64,000 nt of DNA from Marsupella aquatica (taxonomy: Eukaryota > Marchantiophyta), in the NCBI GenBank assembly GCA_973895155.1, contig OZ316893.1:16120001-16184000 (forward strand), read 5' to 3'. This document shows, in pieces, positions 22,321-35,110 of this stretch; position 1 is the stretch's first letter; the number at the start of each line of letters is the position of its first letter. The position numbers and the translations under genes were made by a program. The notes beneath the pieces were generated by a model that did not search any database, had not been told where the DNA came from, and saw only the letters and a program-made list of their open reading frames with translations.

Positions 22321-23375
22321 GCATGTTATGAGACCCCCTTTAGAGTGAGGCCCCAAGCTTGCTATTGAGATCTTTAAGAGCTTCCATCATCCCTTCCATG
22401 GGCTCCTTCAACAGGGAGCTTGGGAGATTCACGGACGGGTACCGTTGGCAAACCACTATCCATTTTGACCACGCACTTTCATCAGCAGTTTTCAGTGATG
22501 CTACAACATGGTTGAGCATGAGCTATCTATCATAGATCTCTAGCCATGGGTACTCATGTGCCCCCGTAGCAGCTTGCCCCCTTAGAGAACATCCATGTCC
22601 TACTTGCAAACTTAGTTATGATACTCAATGTAGACCATTAGCTCATCCCACTATTGCATACATGTAGGTGGTCAGCTCATCACCGTATGGCATTGGTAGA
22701 TTGTTTTCCCATTTTCTTTTCCTCTTTGTAGGTTTTTGGGGTGTGCCTTTGCACATGTCTTTTGACTTTGGTGTTTGTCTGTTTTGGACCTCTTTTGCTT
22801 GTTCCTCAGTCTTTCTTTGTTTGGCCCTTTTTGTTTATTTCTGTAATGATGATACTTCCAAGGAAACAACACTACAAGTATAAAATGGGCTGATGAAAAG
22901 AGAACATATGCAGCTCTCAGTTCAGTCCACAAGGTGATGGATTGAACTAAATGATGTCAAGTAGTGGGGCCTTAAGACATTTGCAATTCATATGTGAGGT
23001 AGGAGTCCCAGTAATTGCACATCAAAATGTGACAATATCTAGTGTTCAAAATCTGACAATATTTAGTGTTTTATATCATTACATACGATGATGAAGCCAA
23101 TCATTCTGTTTAAATCACTGAGTGTTATCCTAAATGCGTACGTTGGTTTTTGGTTTGAAATTACTGGGACGTGGTGGGGTAGGGCATTTTGGGAGGTAGG
23201 AACAGTTCATTTTCATCCGTGACCAAACTCTGTTTACCTTTACCAACCCAAATTTATTGTATAAATGCAACAGGATACTGTGTATGAGGACCCACCAGAG
23301 GTGATAGCCCTGTCCCTGCACTTTGTGAATGTATATCTCACTCATTTCTTGGAAACAGGGGAGAGAGGGATCCGA

Positions 23376-23468
23376 CTTAGTTCGGTGTGTAATAAAGCTT
23401 TTGATTTCAAGAAGACAATAGAATGATAGCTTAGTTCGTTGTGTAATAAAGCTTTTGATTTCAAGAAG
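23376..23468 (+). repeat. 39-bp direct repeat with AATAAA
   Basis: 23376-23414 and 23430-23468 differ by one base (CTTAGTTCGGTGTG versus CTTAGTTCGTTGTG). Both contain GTAATAAAGC, so a duplicated polyadenylation region of an unrecognised plus-strand transcript is possible. Confidence 0.6.
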
Positions 23469-25015
23469 GAAAAATACCGATGCAGCTATCGGCCATTCCT
23501 GCGAGCCTAGCTATCTGGTCAAAACGAGTCACCTTGCGTCATTTTTTAATGACATATATACATAATGAATTGTCCAGAAGTGCAGAAGGATCGCAGAAGA
23601 CGCCAACGATAGACTAAAATCTGGGTTCAGCTTCCTGGCTCCGTAAACTGCTCGCTCTGGCAGTACCTATCAGTTCGTACTGTGCTCGGCTCATTTATTC
23701 CTTCGATCAGATGACCCCCTTTGTAGCATTTATACCTGTACTATGGTACTCATCGTGGCATGCAACGTCGTCACGAAATTCATGACTTACGGCAGCAGAA
23801 CTGACTGTAGAGCGAAAAGTTAGATGGTCTCGTTCGGATTCCTACCGGCCCTCCGCCCTAGCTTGCCTCGACTCGAGGTCATGGCCTTCAGTAACTACCA
23901 GAGGTAGTCAGTAAATTACTGGAAGTCAGAGATTGGAAGCTACAGACAAGACGAGGAGTTACGGTACCAGCCTGCACTGAACATCCATGCATCACTGTAT
24001 TGCACAGACGGCCTAATGCAGCCTGACAGATGAGGCGATAGTTACGGCAATCACGGCATGACAAACTCCAGAGAGAACAAAGAACCACAGAAACTGCTCC
24101 CAACCCCACCCAGCAGAGTGGAGGATCGAGGCGTCTGACAGTCGCAGGACTCCAGGACGCCCAGGTTGGACTATTCGAGTTTCATAGAGAGCGAGCGAAA
24201 AGGGACTTTGCTGCGAGAGGTGTCCTCTTTGGTACAACGTAGCGAACGAAAAGAAGGCCTTGTACAGGGGTACGTCCCTGTAGAATCTCTGATTGGCTTG
24301 AGTGAGAGCTTGGGTGGAGCAGGATGCGAACTAGTTTATAGCAATATTATCGAGCGCGGGATGAAAAGGGATGATGGCGATGGGAAAGCGAGGGGGAGGT
24401 CAGCTAGTGTAATCAGCTTTGTTTGCAGAATGATGCTCTGCACTTTCACGGTTGAGAGGGTTGTCCTGACGACACAGTTTTGAACAGCGAAAGGCGAAAA
24501 CAAAGGCGGAAAGTTTGTTTGAAGGCAGCAACGAGCAGACAGGTACAGTCAATCGAATGCACTGGTCTATTGGTGGCCTATACTTAACCCTGGCGGTCGA
24601 AAGATTGAGATTATATTTTCCAAATCTGTCAAATAGTGATGGCGTGGATATTCCTCTCCTCTGCTACTATTTCTCCTGAATCATTATGCGGGCTTGCTTG
24701 CCAGGCTTGCCATCCTTTCCCTGTGGTCCTCTGCATGAGCAAAGTTCCCTACCTCTTTAGACCGTGTGATCCGGGAAGGGGGGATTGTTGGCGCATTATG
24801 AGCAGCCGGGCCTATGCTTCAGGGCAGGGGATCTCGAAAGAGAGATTCTCATAGTTAAGTGTACAGACCGGCAGGCGCCGTGGGAGTGCTGTATGAGACA
24901 AGAAGATGACTACTGTCATAATAGAACCCGGTGTTAGAGCTCCCAGTGATTGGTAGGTCTTGGCACTGCACGAGCTCCCGAGTCTAGATCTAACGTTTGT
25001 AGATCACAACGTGAT

Positions 25016-25163
25016 GACGTGGCAGATCTATTCTCTCAAGTCCAAATAAATCACTCATACTTTACCGTATTGGAAAAACAGAAGTGACAGACGTGGCAGA
25101 TCTATTCTCTCAAGTCCAGAAATAAATCACTCATACTTTACCGTATTTGGAAAAACAGAAGTA
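25016..25163 (+). repeat. 74-bp tandem duplication
   Basis: Two adjacent near-identical units, each starting GACGTGGCAGATCTATTCTC and ending GGAAAAACAGAAGT. Confidence 0.8.
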
Positions 25164-26733
25164 GCAGCATTATTTTTTATGGGACACTTGGGACTTGGGT
25201 GGGCTTTTGCTGAAGGACATCTGACAAGGCAGTGGGAGTTGTCAACTACCATATCCCTTCAGTGGAGTTCATTTAAAATGTCACCTACTGTTCACTGTAG
25301 CCTAGGAGCGTAACCGTCTCTCACATTCCAATTCCCAAAATTTCTTTTGCGGAAAGTAAAGACACGCACGTTGGCAGTAAACTTATTGGTTTAGGTGAGC
25401 TATAGTCGTATAGCCTGACATCCTCTCAATCATCAAAAAATCCCGTATCGAACTGGCTTACTCTGAAATTTGTTGCTGACAAGACATGGCGGGCAGCGAA
25501 CGCTCGCTCCCTGTTCTACCAGATCGCAATGAAAGCTGCCCGCCACGAGACCAAACATTCTGCCTCTCTCCATCACACATGGGAAATCTACTTCCTATCT
25601 TCCCCTCCAGCCCTCTTCTACTGACTAAATCTCAAGGTCGAAGGATCCCTGTCTCTGCGCAAACCCTGACAGAGGTGTTTCACCGGCGCAAACTTTAGCC
25701 TCTGCATTGGAAAGTTTCAGAGTTCGGACGTTTCCTCTATATATAATTTTCTTTAAGTTTTCATGAGCTAATGAAATCGATTTTGAATTTTGAGTAGTGA
25801 ATCTATTCTCTATCTCCCCGGAAATCTCGGAACAGTTTAATGGACCTAGCTTTCATTCCATTCCTTCGTAGAAAAAATAATTCAATGCGATGTTGTTACT
25901 TGATGTGGATATGCATGCCATTCGTTTGTCCGACTCGGCGCATACGGAGTAACCTGTCTGGGCCGTTGGCAGGGACCGGCCATCTTATCTTTGACTCTGC
26001 TCACTCAGCGTGCGCCTCCCACGAACAGCAGTCCAAGATCATTCCGGGACGAGGTCACCACCCGAGTTGCGAATAAGAACACGAGTAAATTTCTTTCCGG
26101 GTCGCCTAGAGGTTTAACCTAATATGGAGCAAATCTTAATGAAGTTTCCTGTAATTGTTCAAGACAAAACAATACTGGAATCTATCCCTGCGCTGTCTTC
26201 ATGGATTTAATCTGAGCTTACGTTCGCGTACTGTTACTAGGAAATGTACAAAAGAAGAATGAGTGAACATCATCACAACAAAACACTCCAGGCCACCACT
26301 CCAACCATCAAGTTGATGTCATACAAAACGTGCGAAAACAGTTAAATGCAGTGACGCACAAATTTCGAACAATTTAAAATTTATTAGAAGTGCGTGCTCA
26401 TCTGCATTCTTTCTTGCGATGAACCCCGGAGTAGTTTTCCATACTCTTGATCGTAAACGAAGGGGTATGAAATGCACCGCCCACTACTTGCCACGCCAAC
26501 GTGACGAGGGCCGGGCCTCTTATTTGCCAAAGGCTGTTTTAGACGAAATCTACATTTCTACAGAAGAGTTCCCTCACTACTTAATAAAATCTACAGGACG
26601 AAACAATGTGGTATCGAATGACACGAGGCGGTAACCCGGACTCGGGTCAAATCTCGATCGCTGTAATATGCACAAACTTCTCGACAGGACCGTACGGTTA
26701 GTGTCCGCCGCTTCTGTGCTCGGTCGTGATCAT

Positions 26734-26763
26734 CAAAGCAACTCAAAGCAACTCAAAGCAACT
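26734..26763 (+). repeat. Three tandem copies of CAAAGCAACT
   Basis: Three perfect 10-bp units in a row. Confidence 0.85.
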
Positions 26764-27420
26764 GGCACGAAGTCCCCGAATTTTTCCAACAGTTATTGGA
26801 AGAACTTCCCTGACCGATGAAGCACATTCATGGCAATGGGACTCTTATTAGTCAAAGAGCCGTTTGCTCTATTTCACTTTTCTACAGGAGAGATTCCAGT
26901 CGATGAACTGGCTCAGAAGACAAGTCCACATCCACTTGGCAGACATCAACGTGGTGGAGAACAACTTCTTCGAATGTCGTTTCCAGGCCAATATGGAACA
27001 GGAAGAACGGGATTTGGGGTAGAGGTATTACTAAAAGTATCTACATTAACTTCTCAACAGAGGCTCGCAATTAATAATCCGCACTGCTACTTCTACCAAA
27101 TGTACAATAAATTGTCCCAGTTCACAGGTCGGTCTGTAGCTGCAAGGTTGAATAAAAGGACTTTGCAGACCAACCGCTAAGTTGACGACTGGGGCCACCG
27201 TGACTATTTCCCGGAAGAACATTCTTTTCTGTATGGGACTCGTTCGCGTTCACTTCATCTACGGAGTTACTACAAATTTACTTTCGTCTTTCCCACATCT
27301 ACAAAGGTGGCGAAAGGTTCCACACATGGTGTATAGGACTTGTCCAGTTTACATCTCAAACGTAATTGAGGCGCAACTCTGGAACGAATCACTCAAAATC
27401 TTGAAGAAGTCCCAATTAAA

Positions 27421-30199
27421 TCATAGGAAAACGTAGAAAGGAGTTTGTTCAGCTTCCGGCTCAACTTCTCGGTTGTGCTCCTCGTTATCGATCGCCCGTG
27501 CGCCCGCCCGTGCGTCTTTCTGTTGTGTATCCAGACTCAAATGAAGGTGATGCTGGTCAATGTTCGTTACCCTTAATAACGTACTTTCGTTCTCCGTGCC
27601 CATGCTAGGGTGAATGCTGCCTTGTTCAAAATTGGGCGTCCACGACGACGAAGTCGCCCTGTCTTGCGGAATGCGATCCTTAATCATCATCCATGCTGGC
27701 AACTGTCCCCCTTGGTGGTGGCTCTCCTCTCCTTCCCTCACGTGCATCCTTCTCAGGTTGTTCACGTATGGATTTTGAGGTTGTTGCAACTCAGATTGGC
27801 ATGTGCTTCCGAGAGGGCTGCTTCTGGTGCTTCCCCTCTCAGACTCCTCCTGGCCGACTGGGCTGGTTGTCCCGGTCGTTGAACTGAATTTGACGAGACT
27901 GTTCGATGACCAGTGAGATGCAGCCAATCGTCCCGCAAAGAGCGCACCTTCTTGTGAAGTCTTCAGACCCACGAAGGAGGATCCCTCCAAAGGCCTTTTC
28001 ATAGAATCATTCTCCGGGAGCACAGAGCATAAAGGCTTGCTGATGGGGCCAGCCAGGTTAGAATGGTTCAAGAGACCAGTTTGCTTCATCATGGGAGCAA
28101 ATAGTGGTCTCGTATGAGTCCCTGCATTCATGAAACGGTGTACAAGACAGTTAAGTTCATGTGATCTCATGCCACGTGACCAACATTGTGGACGAGGTGT
28201 ACTTGCAAAGTATCTAAATTAATACAATCAGGCCACTAGTCAAATTGCTTCAGCATCTCTTACTAAATCTGAAGGTATGAAGAAGCAATTACCTTGTGTG
28301 CGATCAAAAGGATGGTCGATCAAGCTAGTCGACCGACCCACACTATGCGAATCCTCGGAAAGTGATTGGGCTGAAGGATTGTAACGGTTCATGAAACTGT
28401 GTCCATGCTCCTCCTTTTCTGAAGTGCAAAACGAGAGTCCAGGAATCTTAGACACGTGTGATCTGGGTGAATCGTCACATAGGTTGAAATGATCCCTAGC
28501 AAGTGACGATGGTTCGTCACACTCATCATCGTAAGAACCGGGAATATTCGAAGGCTCGGGATGGACTCGACGAGTTGGTTTGCGAAACGGGGGAAGAACT
28601 CCAGAAAAATGGGAAGAAGGGCTCATAGGGTCGACATCGAACGTGGGTACGGGATGCTTCTCTAACCAGGCAGTGACAGGATTAGAGGCACTGTTCTGGG
28701 ATGCATGTAAGGCACTGCTAGTGGTACCTGTGCTCCTTTTCCCACCTCTTCTCGCAGGTTGAGTTTTGTTTCGTCTCCCATAAATGCGAGATCTTTCGCG
28801 TGTCCTTCTCGCTGTCACTACGTGAAAGTGATTCTTCACTGCGTTATCTGTTCGCCCGGGGAATTTCTTCGCGATCTGAGCCCACTTGTTTCCCAGCAGC
28901 TTGTGTTGCAAGACCAATTCCTCTTCCTCTTCTTCAGAAAATGGACCCCTATTGATCGACGGGCTGAGTTGGTTGAACCAGCGCAATCGGCAACTTTTTC
29001 CTGTAACTACGAACAGAAAAAATTGTTAGAATGGAAAATCGTGGTCTCAATGACGTGCAAAAATATCTCATTCTTCCAAGCGCATAGAACTCACAATTGA
29101 CCACAACAAGCTGACAACTAAGGAACATTCCCAAATACGCAGGGTTACCACCAAGAAACGTGAATTGTCGTCCGACGACGTTCTCCTGCCTTCCAACAAA
29201 TCTTGCCTGACATACGGGATTGCTTTGATGCGGGTGGCACCCCTACCCACTCGAGAGATATGAGTACAATCAGTGCGACGTGACTGGAGGGACGCAAGGG
29301 TCTCAACCTGGTCGGGCCTGTGGTCAAGCCTATGGCGATGCCTTCGTAAAGGCCGAAGATCATCGCTTTCGACCGGTCAGACTCGGCACATTGCGATAGA
29401 GAGGATGTATCAATCACGTTTGTAAGGATGCATTCAACGTGATTAAAAGTGCTATGCCGAGGCTCTAGTCAAAGTGAGAGATGAGAGGGCAAGCAAACTC
29501 CGAGGTAAACTCAATTGAGAGGGGTCCTCGCTTTCAGGGTATCACATTGAGAACGCGTAGGAGTCTCACAATGACAAAGTAAGATGTGAATCCTTACGGA
29601 AGTTAGCGGAAGCGGGACCGCACAATCAACGACACATATTACGAGGAGAATGTATAGCAAGGAGCCCCCCTACTTATGAGAATGTGGTGATTAGATGTGT
29701 TGGAGGCAGATGTGTCTATTATCTAACAGTCTAGAGCCATTGACGACACATTGCCCATATCTATCACGCATGGCACACCTAATCTGGTAGCGGTCGTAGA
29801 CGATGTGGCACCTGATCTGCCGTTTAGCTTTTCAGCTATAAAATTCCAGTTCTGAGCTCCGTGAATGGCAATAAGCTCTTTGAGTTTTTCGTCCTCCGGA
29901 GCTCGCCAATGACCTCGCGGATAAGGTTTGGAGCCACTGCTGAGATCCATCTCCGACTTCGCCGAATACTCAGTACCGTCGTCATTTGTCTCGATGTCAT
30001 CCATACTCATCTCTCCTTCTGTGTCCGCATCGACGACTTGACGCACGCGTTTCATGGATGCACCGTTAGAGTAACCGCGAGTACAGCTCTCCAACGATTG
30101 CACTTGCCATGATTGACCACCTTGCACGATCTCCATCCGTGGGCTGGACCCCAGGAAGGAGATCTCAGTAACTTGACTTCCGTCCGCTCCCGCACACAT
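27421..30199 (-). CDS. R2R3-MYB transcription factor, subgroup 21 type, three exons
   Basis: Exons on the minus strand: 30199-29812, 29000-28293 and 28121-27421; introns of 811 and 171 bases, GT-AG. The exons sum to 1797 bases, 598 residues. R2 (about residues 95-145) reads [34 protein letters not shown] and, across intron 1, [12 protein letters not shown]3 (about 146-196) reads [38 protein letters not shown], then [17 protein letters not shown], the intron after GRSG and a C-terminal PFYVFL (compare FIDFLGVG) match the MYB105/117 and MYB52/54/56 group, which controls organ boundaries and cell walls in angiosperms. The final R3 Trp is replaced by Phe. The long N-terminal extension and Ser/Pro-rich C-terminal half are not conserved motifs. 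It acts in the nucleus. The first in-window ATG is used; M22 or M49 could also serve. Confidence 0.92.
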
Positions 30200-30382
30200 C
30201 TGGTTCTCTATTACATGCCTTGTTGTCCCGTCGACGGTTTCCTGCGATTTTCTTTACGTCGTCCAGAAGAGAATGGTGATTTCTTCTTCGATCAAACAAA
30301 ACCCCACCCAACCACCACCTAAGAACGTAGGGTGCGCGCTTCTTAATCTCTCCTCAAACTGGCCCCAAGTCTGTTGAAACCC

Positions 30383-30391
30383 CATATATAC
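30383..30391 (-). promoter_or_regulatory. Probable TATA box of MYB gene
   Basis: Minus strand GGGTATATATGGGG, about 190 bases upstream of the chosen start codon, implying a leader of about 155 bases. Confidence 0.5.
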
Positions 30392-30510
30392 CCACCGGCA
30401 CCAAGGGTCCGGTCCCAGCCTGTCTTCCGCTTGCCACCCTCTTCACTCTCTCGCGCATCTATCTCCCGAGATTTCACGCGCAGCCGAGCCCACCAAAAGC
30501 TCTCTCCCTA

Positions 30511-30552
30511 CAACTTTCTCGTTTCAACTTTCTCGTTTCAACTTTCTCGTTT
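30511..30552 (+). repeat. Three tandem copies of CAACTTTCTCGTTT
   Basis: Three perfect 14-bp units about 120 bases upstream of the probable MYB TATA box. On the MYB sense strand the unit is AAACGAGAAAGTTG, which contains an AAAG core. A regulatory role is inference. Confidence 0.85.
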
Positions 30553-31512
30553 CCTGCTGGTGCTGATGTATGTTTGTTCTCCCCTATTTTGTTTACTGAT
30601 TGGTCTCTCCACACTTCTTGCTTGACATGACTGTTTTGCTCCTCCCTGGATCAGAACATGCCTTGTGCCCCGTGCTCCGACGGTGGAGTGGGTGGGTGAA
30701 CAGAAGACCTCAAGACCGTTGCAATTTACAGGAACCGTTAGCGCTGCATTGCCGCATCTTTCAGCTGATTTTAACCGCTAGTTCCCTTGCTTTTCCTTGT
30801 TTTCGCTAAGATCCCTCCCCACTAATCACCTGCATCCTTTTCTTTACTCGGGGGGGGACCACAGCCTCCAGCCATACCGGGTGGCGGGCCTGGTCAAGAC
30901 GGTGGTCGGTAACAGATGAGGCTCGTTTGCTTTTTTCTCTTTTGTTTCCCAAGCTGGGCAGGGCAGCGGGCAGCCACCTTGACCAAAGTTGGCCGAATGC
31001 TTGCTGGATGCCCTGCCCGACACTCGCCCCGGTGATACCGCTTATCAGTTACCGTATCGGTTTCTCAACACATTACCTGTTGGCCCGTCCGTGATGGAAG
31101 GGCGTGGATGTCCCTCTCATCAGGGACTCTTTTACTAATAATCTACTTAATATCTATCATGAGTGATGAGCTCTGCAGTGAACTTGTCCGACAGTGTAAA
31201 CTACTGTTAAAATCTACCCCTCGACACCTTTTCCAAATGAAGAAATTGTTACCATGGCTATCATTCTTTCGATTCGATCGTAATAAAGACTACCGACTAT
31301 CAATACCAGACCGTATACTGCCCAAGCATTGTTGGACTACCGCAACAGGAAATACGGAGGCACAAATCCTGTTAACCGTACATAAGTGAGGTACTTACAG
31401 TCTACGTGATCAACAAGGACCTTTATGGTGGCGAGGGGACAGTGCTACGTCTATGCTTGGGAAGCTCGATGCCCGTTCCTCAGTTCGAAGTCGCGCGCGT
31501 CACTACGTTGTG

Positions 31513-31558
31513 TGTAAGGTAGCAGAGCTCCTAAGTGTAAGGTAGCAGAGCTCCTAAG
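31513..31558 (+). repeat. 23-bp tandem duplication
   Basis: Two perfect units of 23 bases beginning TGTAAGGTAGCAGAGCTCC. Confidence 0.85.
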
Positions 31559-34500
31559 TGGGACTCGGTCCGAATTAATGCTCGAGTGCCTTTCATTTTG
31601 AACAACTCCAAAAACACAAGGACTTTAGGTAGCTTTGATGGTGTAACTTTAGTGTCAACAAGTGCATTCTGCTATCTGCACTATTCTCTCGACAGTTTCT
31701 CCTCGTAAGCACTTTCCAAGTACAAACAATTTGTTTGGGTAAGGCTTAGAGTCTGCTCAACACAACACTGATGAACTTTATTAGTGAGCCACCGCAATCA
31801 ACACTACTTGCAGTTACATAAGTTCATACATAAGTTCACACCCAGTTCTTGCTTGGAATTTGTTTAAAGAGCCTCATGCCCAATGGTGTTTGATTTTAAA
31901 GGTTGAATAGAGGGAACCAAACCAAAGCACCAAACCCCACACCATCAGGGTAAGTGGTTGTAGAGTTTTAAAATGTTTCAGTTGATGGAGCAGGACCAAA
32001 ACGAATGTTTCCATATATGCAAACGGGACATGCACTATTTCCACATATGGAAGGGGCCTGAGTTACTAAAAGTGCACAACTTGAGAGACAATCTGTTTCA
32101 AGAAAAACTGAACAAAGAGAATGTGTGTTGTGTTTTTTTACTAGATTAAGTTGAAGGGTGCATCATGAACTCAAAACAGATGATTACAAAACAAGTGCTA
32201 CCACATTTTGAGTAGTAAGAGCAATGAAGAGAAGAAGTACACTTGACACCTGGACTAAAGGTAGAATTGCTATTGGCATTGATTGGATTTGAAATAGTGG
32301 ATAATGTAGTTGACAGAACGTGCCAAACCCTGAGTAGTATGCAGACATTGAAAGCAGCTGCAGTAGGTTGTTTTAGGAACGCTCTCAGGAACATTAGACT
32401 GTTATTTCAAGAAAGCTGAATCTTAGAATCTGAAGGAATGCTGATTGGAGACTCAATTGCTACACAGAAATAGACCTGGTAAGTGAAAGAACTCAAAGCT
32501 CAATTGATGATGCGGAGGTTTGTATTTCCCCGTTTCAGGCGTCCAACACCTTTTCTGTGTGTAAATGGAAGTCTCAAGGCTGCACGTTTGGGATGTTTGT
32601 TTCTTGGATTTGTTAAATTGCAATTTATTCCACATGAACCTTGTGGATGGGGAAAACCAGCAGTCCATCAAAGCGTGTTAGAGTAAACGACCAAAAAGCC
32701 ACAAAGAGAGAACAAGTAAACCCCTGATGAGCATAGTAGCCCTGCCACACATACATATCATGCCAAACCACATCACACTGTGCTGACTCTTAAATCATAA
32801 ATCCTCACTAATCGGGTCACTAATCAACAAAGTGCTAACACTATATAGGAGCCTGCAGTGCCTTAATTATACAGAGCAATCTAACTAGCATCAACTGCAT
32901 AGTCTATTTGTGGGTCAACAAAGGGCTGCTATATCACTGGACAGTAATCCTGGCCTGTGGAATATAGAAAATTATCATGAAGCTGCTATATCGTGAATCC
33001 ACCTTTCAGATTTTGTGTCCAGTATTTTGATTTTAATGTGTCTTAACAAGGTGAATCATTTGTTTTAAGTTGATTTTGAATTAACTTTTGGAGCCCTTTA
33101 ATTTTAGTGAACTTAGAGTACTTTGAATGTATTTGGCTCCCCTCATAAGTATTTGATCTTTCATTTTGAATCACTCCTTAGTGAATTCTCTTTTTTTCAC
33201 GAGAGTGAGAGAAATGAATTTGAACAATGTGCACATCTAGTGTACTAAGTTCCCCTTGTGGTTTACTTTACAAAATATATGGTTTTAATTGAGTTGGACT
33301 GTCAGTACCTAGAAGCAAGTGAAATCTGTACAATCTACTGTGTCTAAGTGCAGCTTGTATAACTGCAGGGTGGTCGTGTCATCCCTCAATATTACAGCAA
33401 ATTCCTTTGTTAAATGCACCAAAAAATGAACCTTTTGTAAGTGCAGGTTCTCTGTCACTAAACAACAAATACATAAGGGCATTTTCTGTCTATAAGAGTA
33501 CAGATGCATTAATCAATGACAGCAACACATATGTTAGAAGCATTTATTGATAAGTGCAACAAACAACTACACATTGTAGTTTCATGCACTTATTCAGTTC
33601 AATTGTGCACTATGAGTATTTTGGGTATGAGAAGTCTATGTATATGACCTGAGAAGACATTTGTGAAAGTGCATTAGTGATTTCATAGGCACTTATTGGA
33701 AAATGCAACAGACACATATGGAGAAGTGCAACACGCACTTATGATGAAGTGCATAACGTGGATAACTGCAGGCTTGGGGTGTCTTCCCAGGAGCCTGCAC
33801 TTGGACACCATAGACAGTATTGTATGTGCACTATTTAATTATACCTTTGTACTTTCTTGGTCACAATGTGCTTTTCTTTGCATGTGTACTTATGATTTTG
33901 TGTGTTATATCACTCACTATTAATTAACATGTATCTACTTCTTTTATCATAAAGTTAATTAAATGAATTACATATTACTACAAGACAAAAAAAGAGGCAT
34001 GTTCCGGGATGAAGATGCTATATACTGTCACTAGCCAGTAATCCTGGCCTGTGGAGTGTATAAAATGGAAACAATAATTCTCCTAGTTATATTGTTTAGT
34101 GTTTAGGGTATTGGACCTCGTCCATACTACAGTAGAAGATTCAAGCCCGCCTGTGCGAGGAGATCAAATGGGTCATCCCTGCATATATGATTGGCCTTCT
34201 GAGTTCCATTGTACTAGCCTTACCATCAAATTAATGAGTTCAATGTATGATCTCAGTCAAGTCTAGCATGGTCTCAATATGTCTAATGCTATAGGAGACT
34301 CCCAGGAAAACTACTGAAAGTACTGTTGTTAGTGGACACTTTGGGGGAAGGTGCAAATTATCATTCGGCTCTCTCCCATGTGTCATATCTTTTCCACCAG
34401 GCAAGGTTTGTGCCAAATATTAGACATTTCTCCATTGACTATGGTACAGAACAAATTTGCATGTGGCCAATAAATTTGGTAGCATTGGAAAACAACATCC

Positions 34501-34899
34501 TTTACACCCATAGTGCTGATGCATTCATTCATTCATTTAGCCAGCCCGTCTGTATTTTCCAGTCACAGTAATTATAGTCTATTTCAATCCCGGTGACTCT
34601 TTTTTATTGCCTACAGTAGTCATAATAGCAAGTGCCTCTAAATCACTTTAAAAAACCTGCAGCTCTAGCACACTATTAGGCCAACACTCTGGGTTTGACC
34701 ACCAAGTTGCCGTGACCATTAAGGAAAGTTCTTGTAGTGGCTCATATAAGGGACTGAACAACTCTTACAAAACTATAATCGGGTCTCTTCCTTCAGGTTA
34801 ATGCAAGAGCATATTCGAAGGAGACATCCCCTACAGTAAGTCCAAAATCCACTACAAAGATTGTGTGACTGGCCTTTTGATTGTAGTTCTAGGTCCCTT

Positions 34900-35110
34900 G
34901 ACTTTGGGTTCTCAGAATTGGCCCTAAATTTTCACCTCCCCTAGAGATTCTAAACCAACTCCAAAATGTTCAGTTAGCTCTTGGATTCTAGTTCCCATAG
35001 AATTTGGCTTCTGAGACTTGGCCCTCAATTCCCAGCTCCTCTACAAATTATAAACCAACTCCAAGACTTGGCCCTCAATTCCCAGCTCCCCTAGAGATCA
35101 TAAACAGAGT
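34900..35110 (+). repeat. Degenerate tandem repeats
   Basis: Three diverged units share TTGGCCCTCAATTCCCAGCT and CTCCCCTAGAGAT...TAAACC. No coding potential. Confidence 0.55.

Larger units (their letters stand above)
22321..27420. other. Intergenic region downstream of MYB gene
   Basis: 5.1 kb without a recognised gene. Short frames exist on both strands but none has a family motif or convincing composition. It contains a 39-bp direct repeat near 23.4 kb carrying AATAAA in each copy, a 74-bp tandem duplication near 25.1 kb and a small 10-bp triplet repeat near 26.7 kb. The last kilobase should include the MYB 3' untranslated region. Confidence 0.4.

Noticed and set aside
23888-26634. Short frames of 60-105 residues as host genes
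   Set aside because: No motif, no splice-supported extension and ordinary composition.
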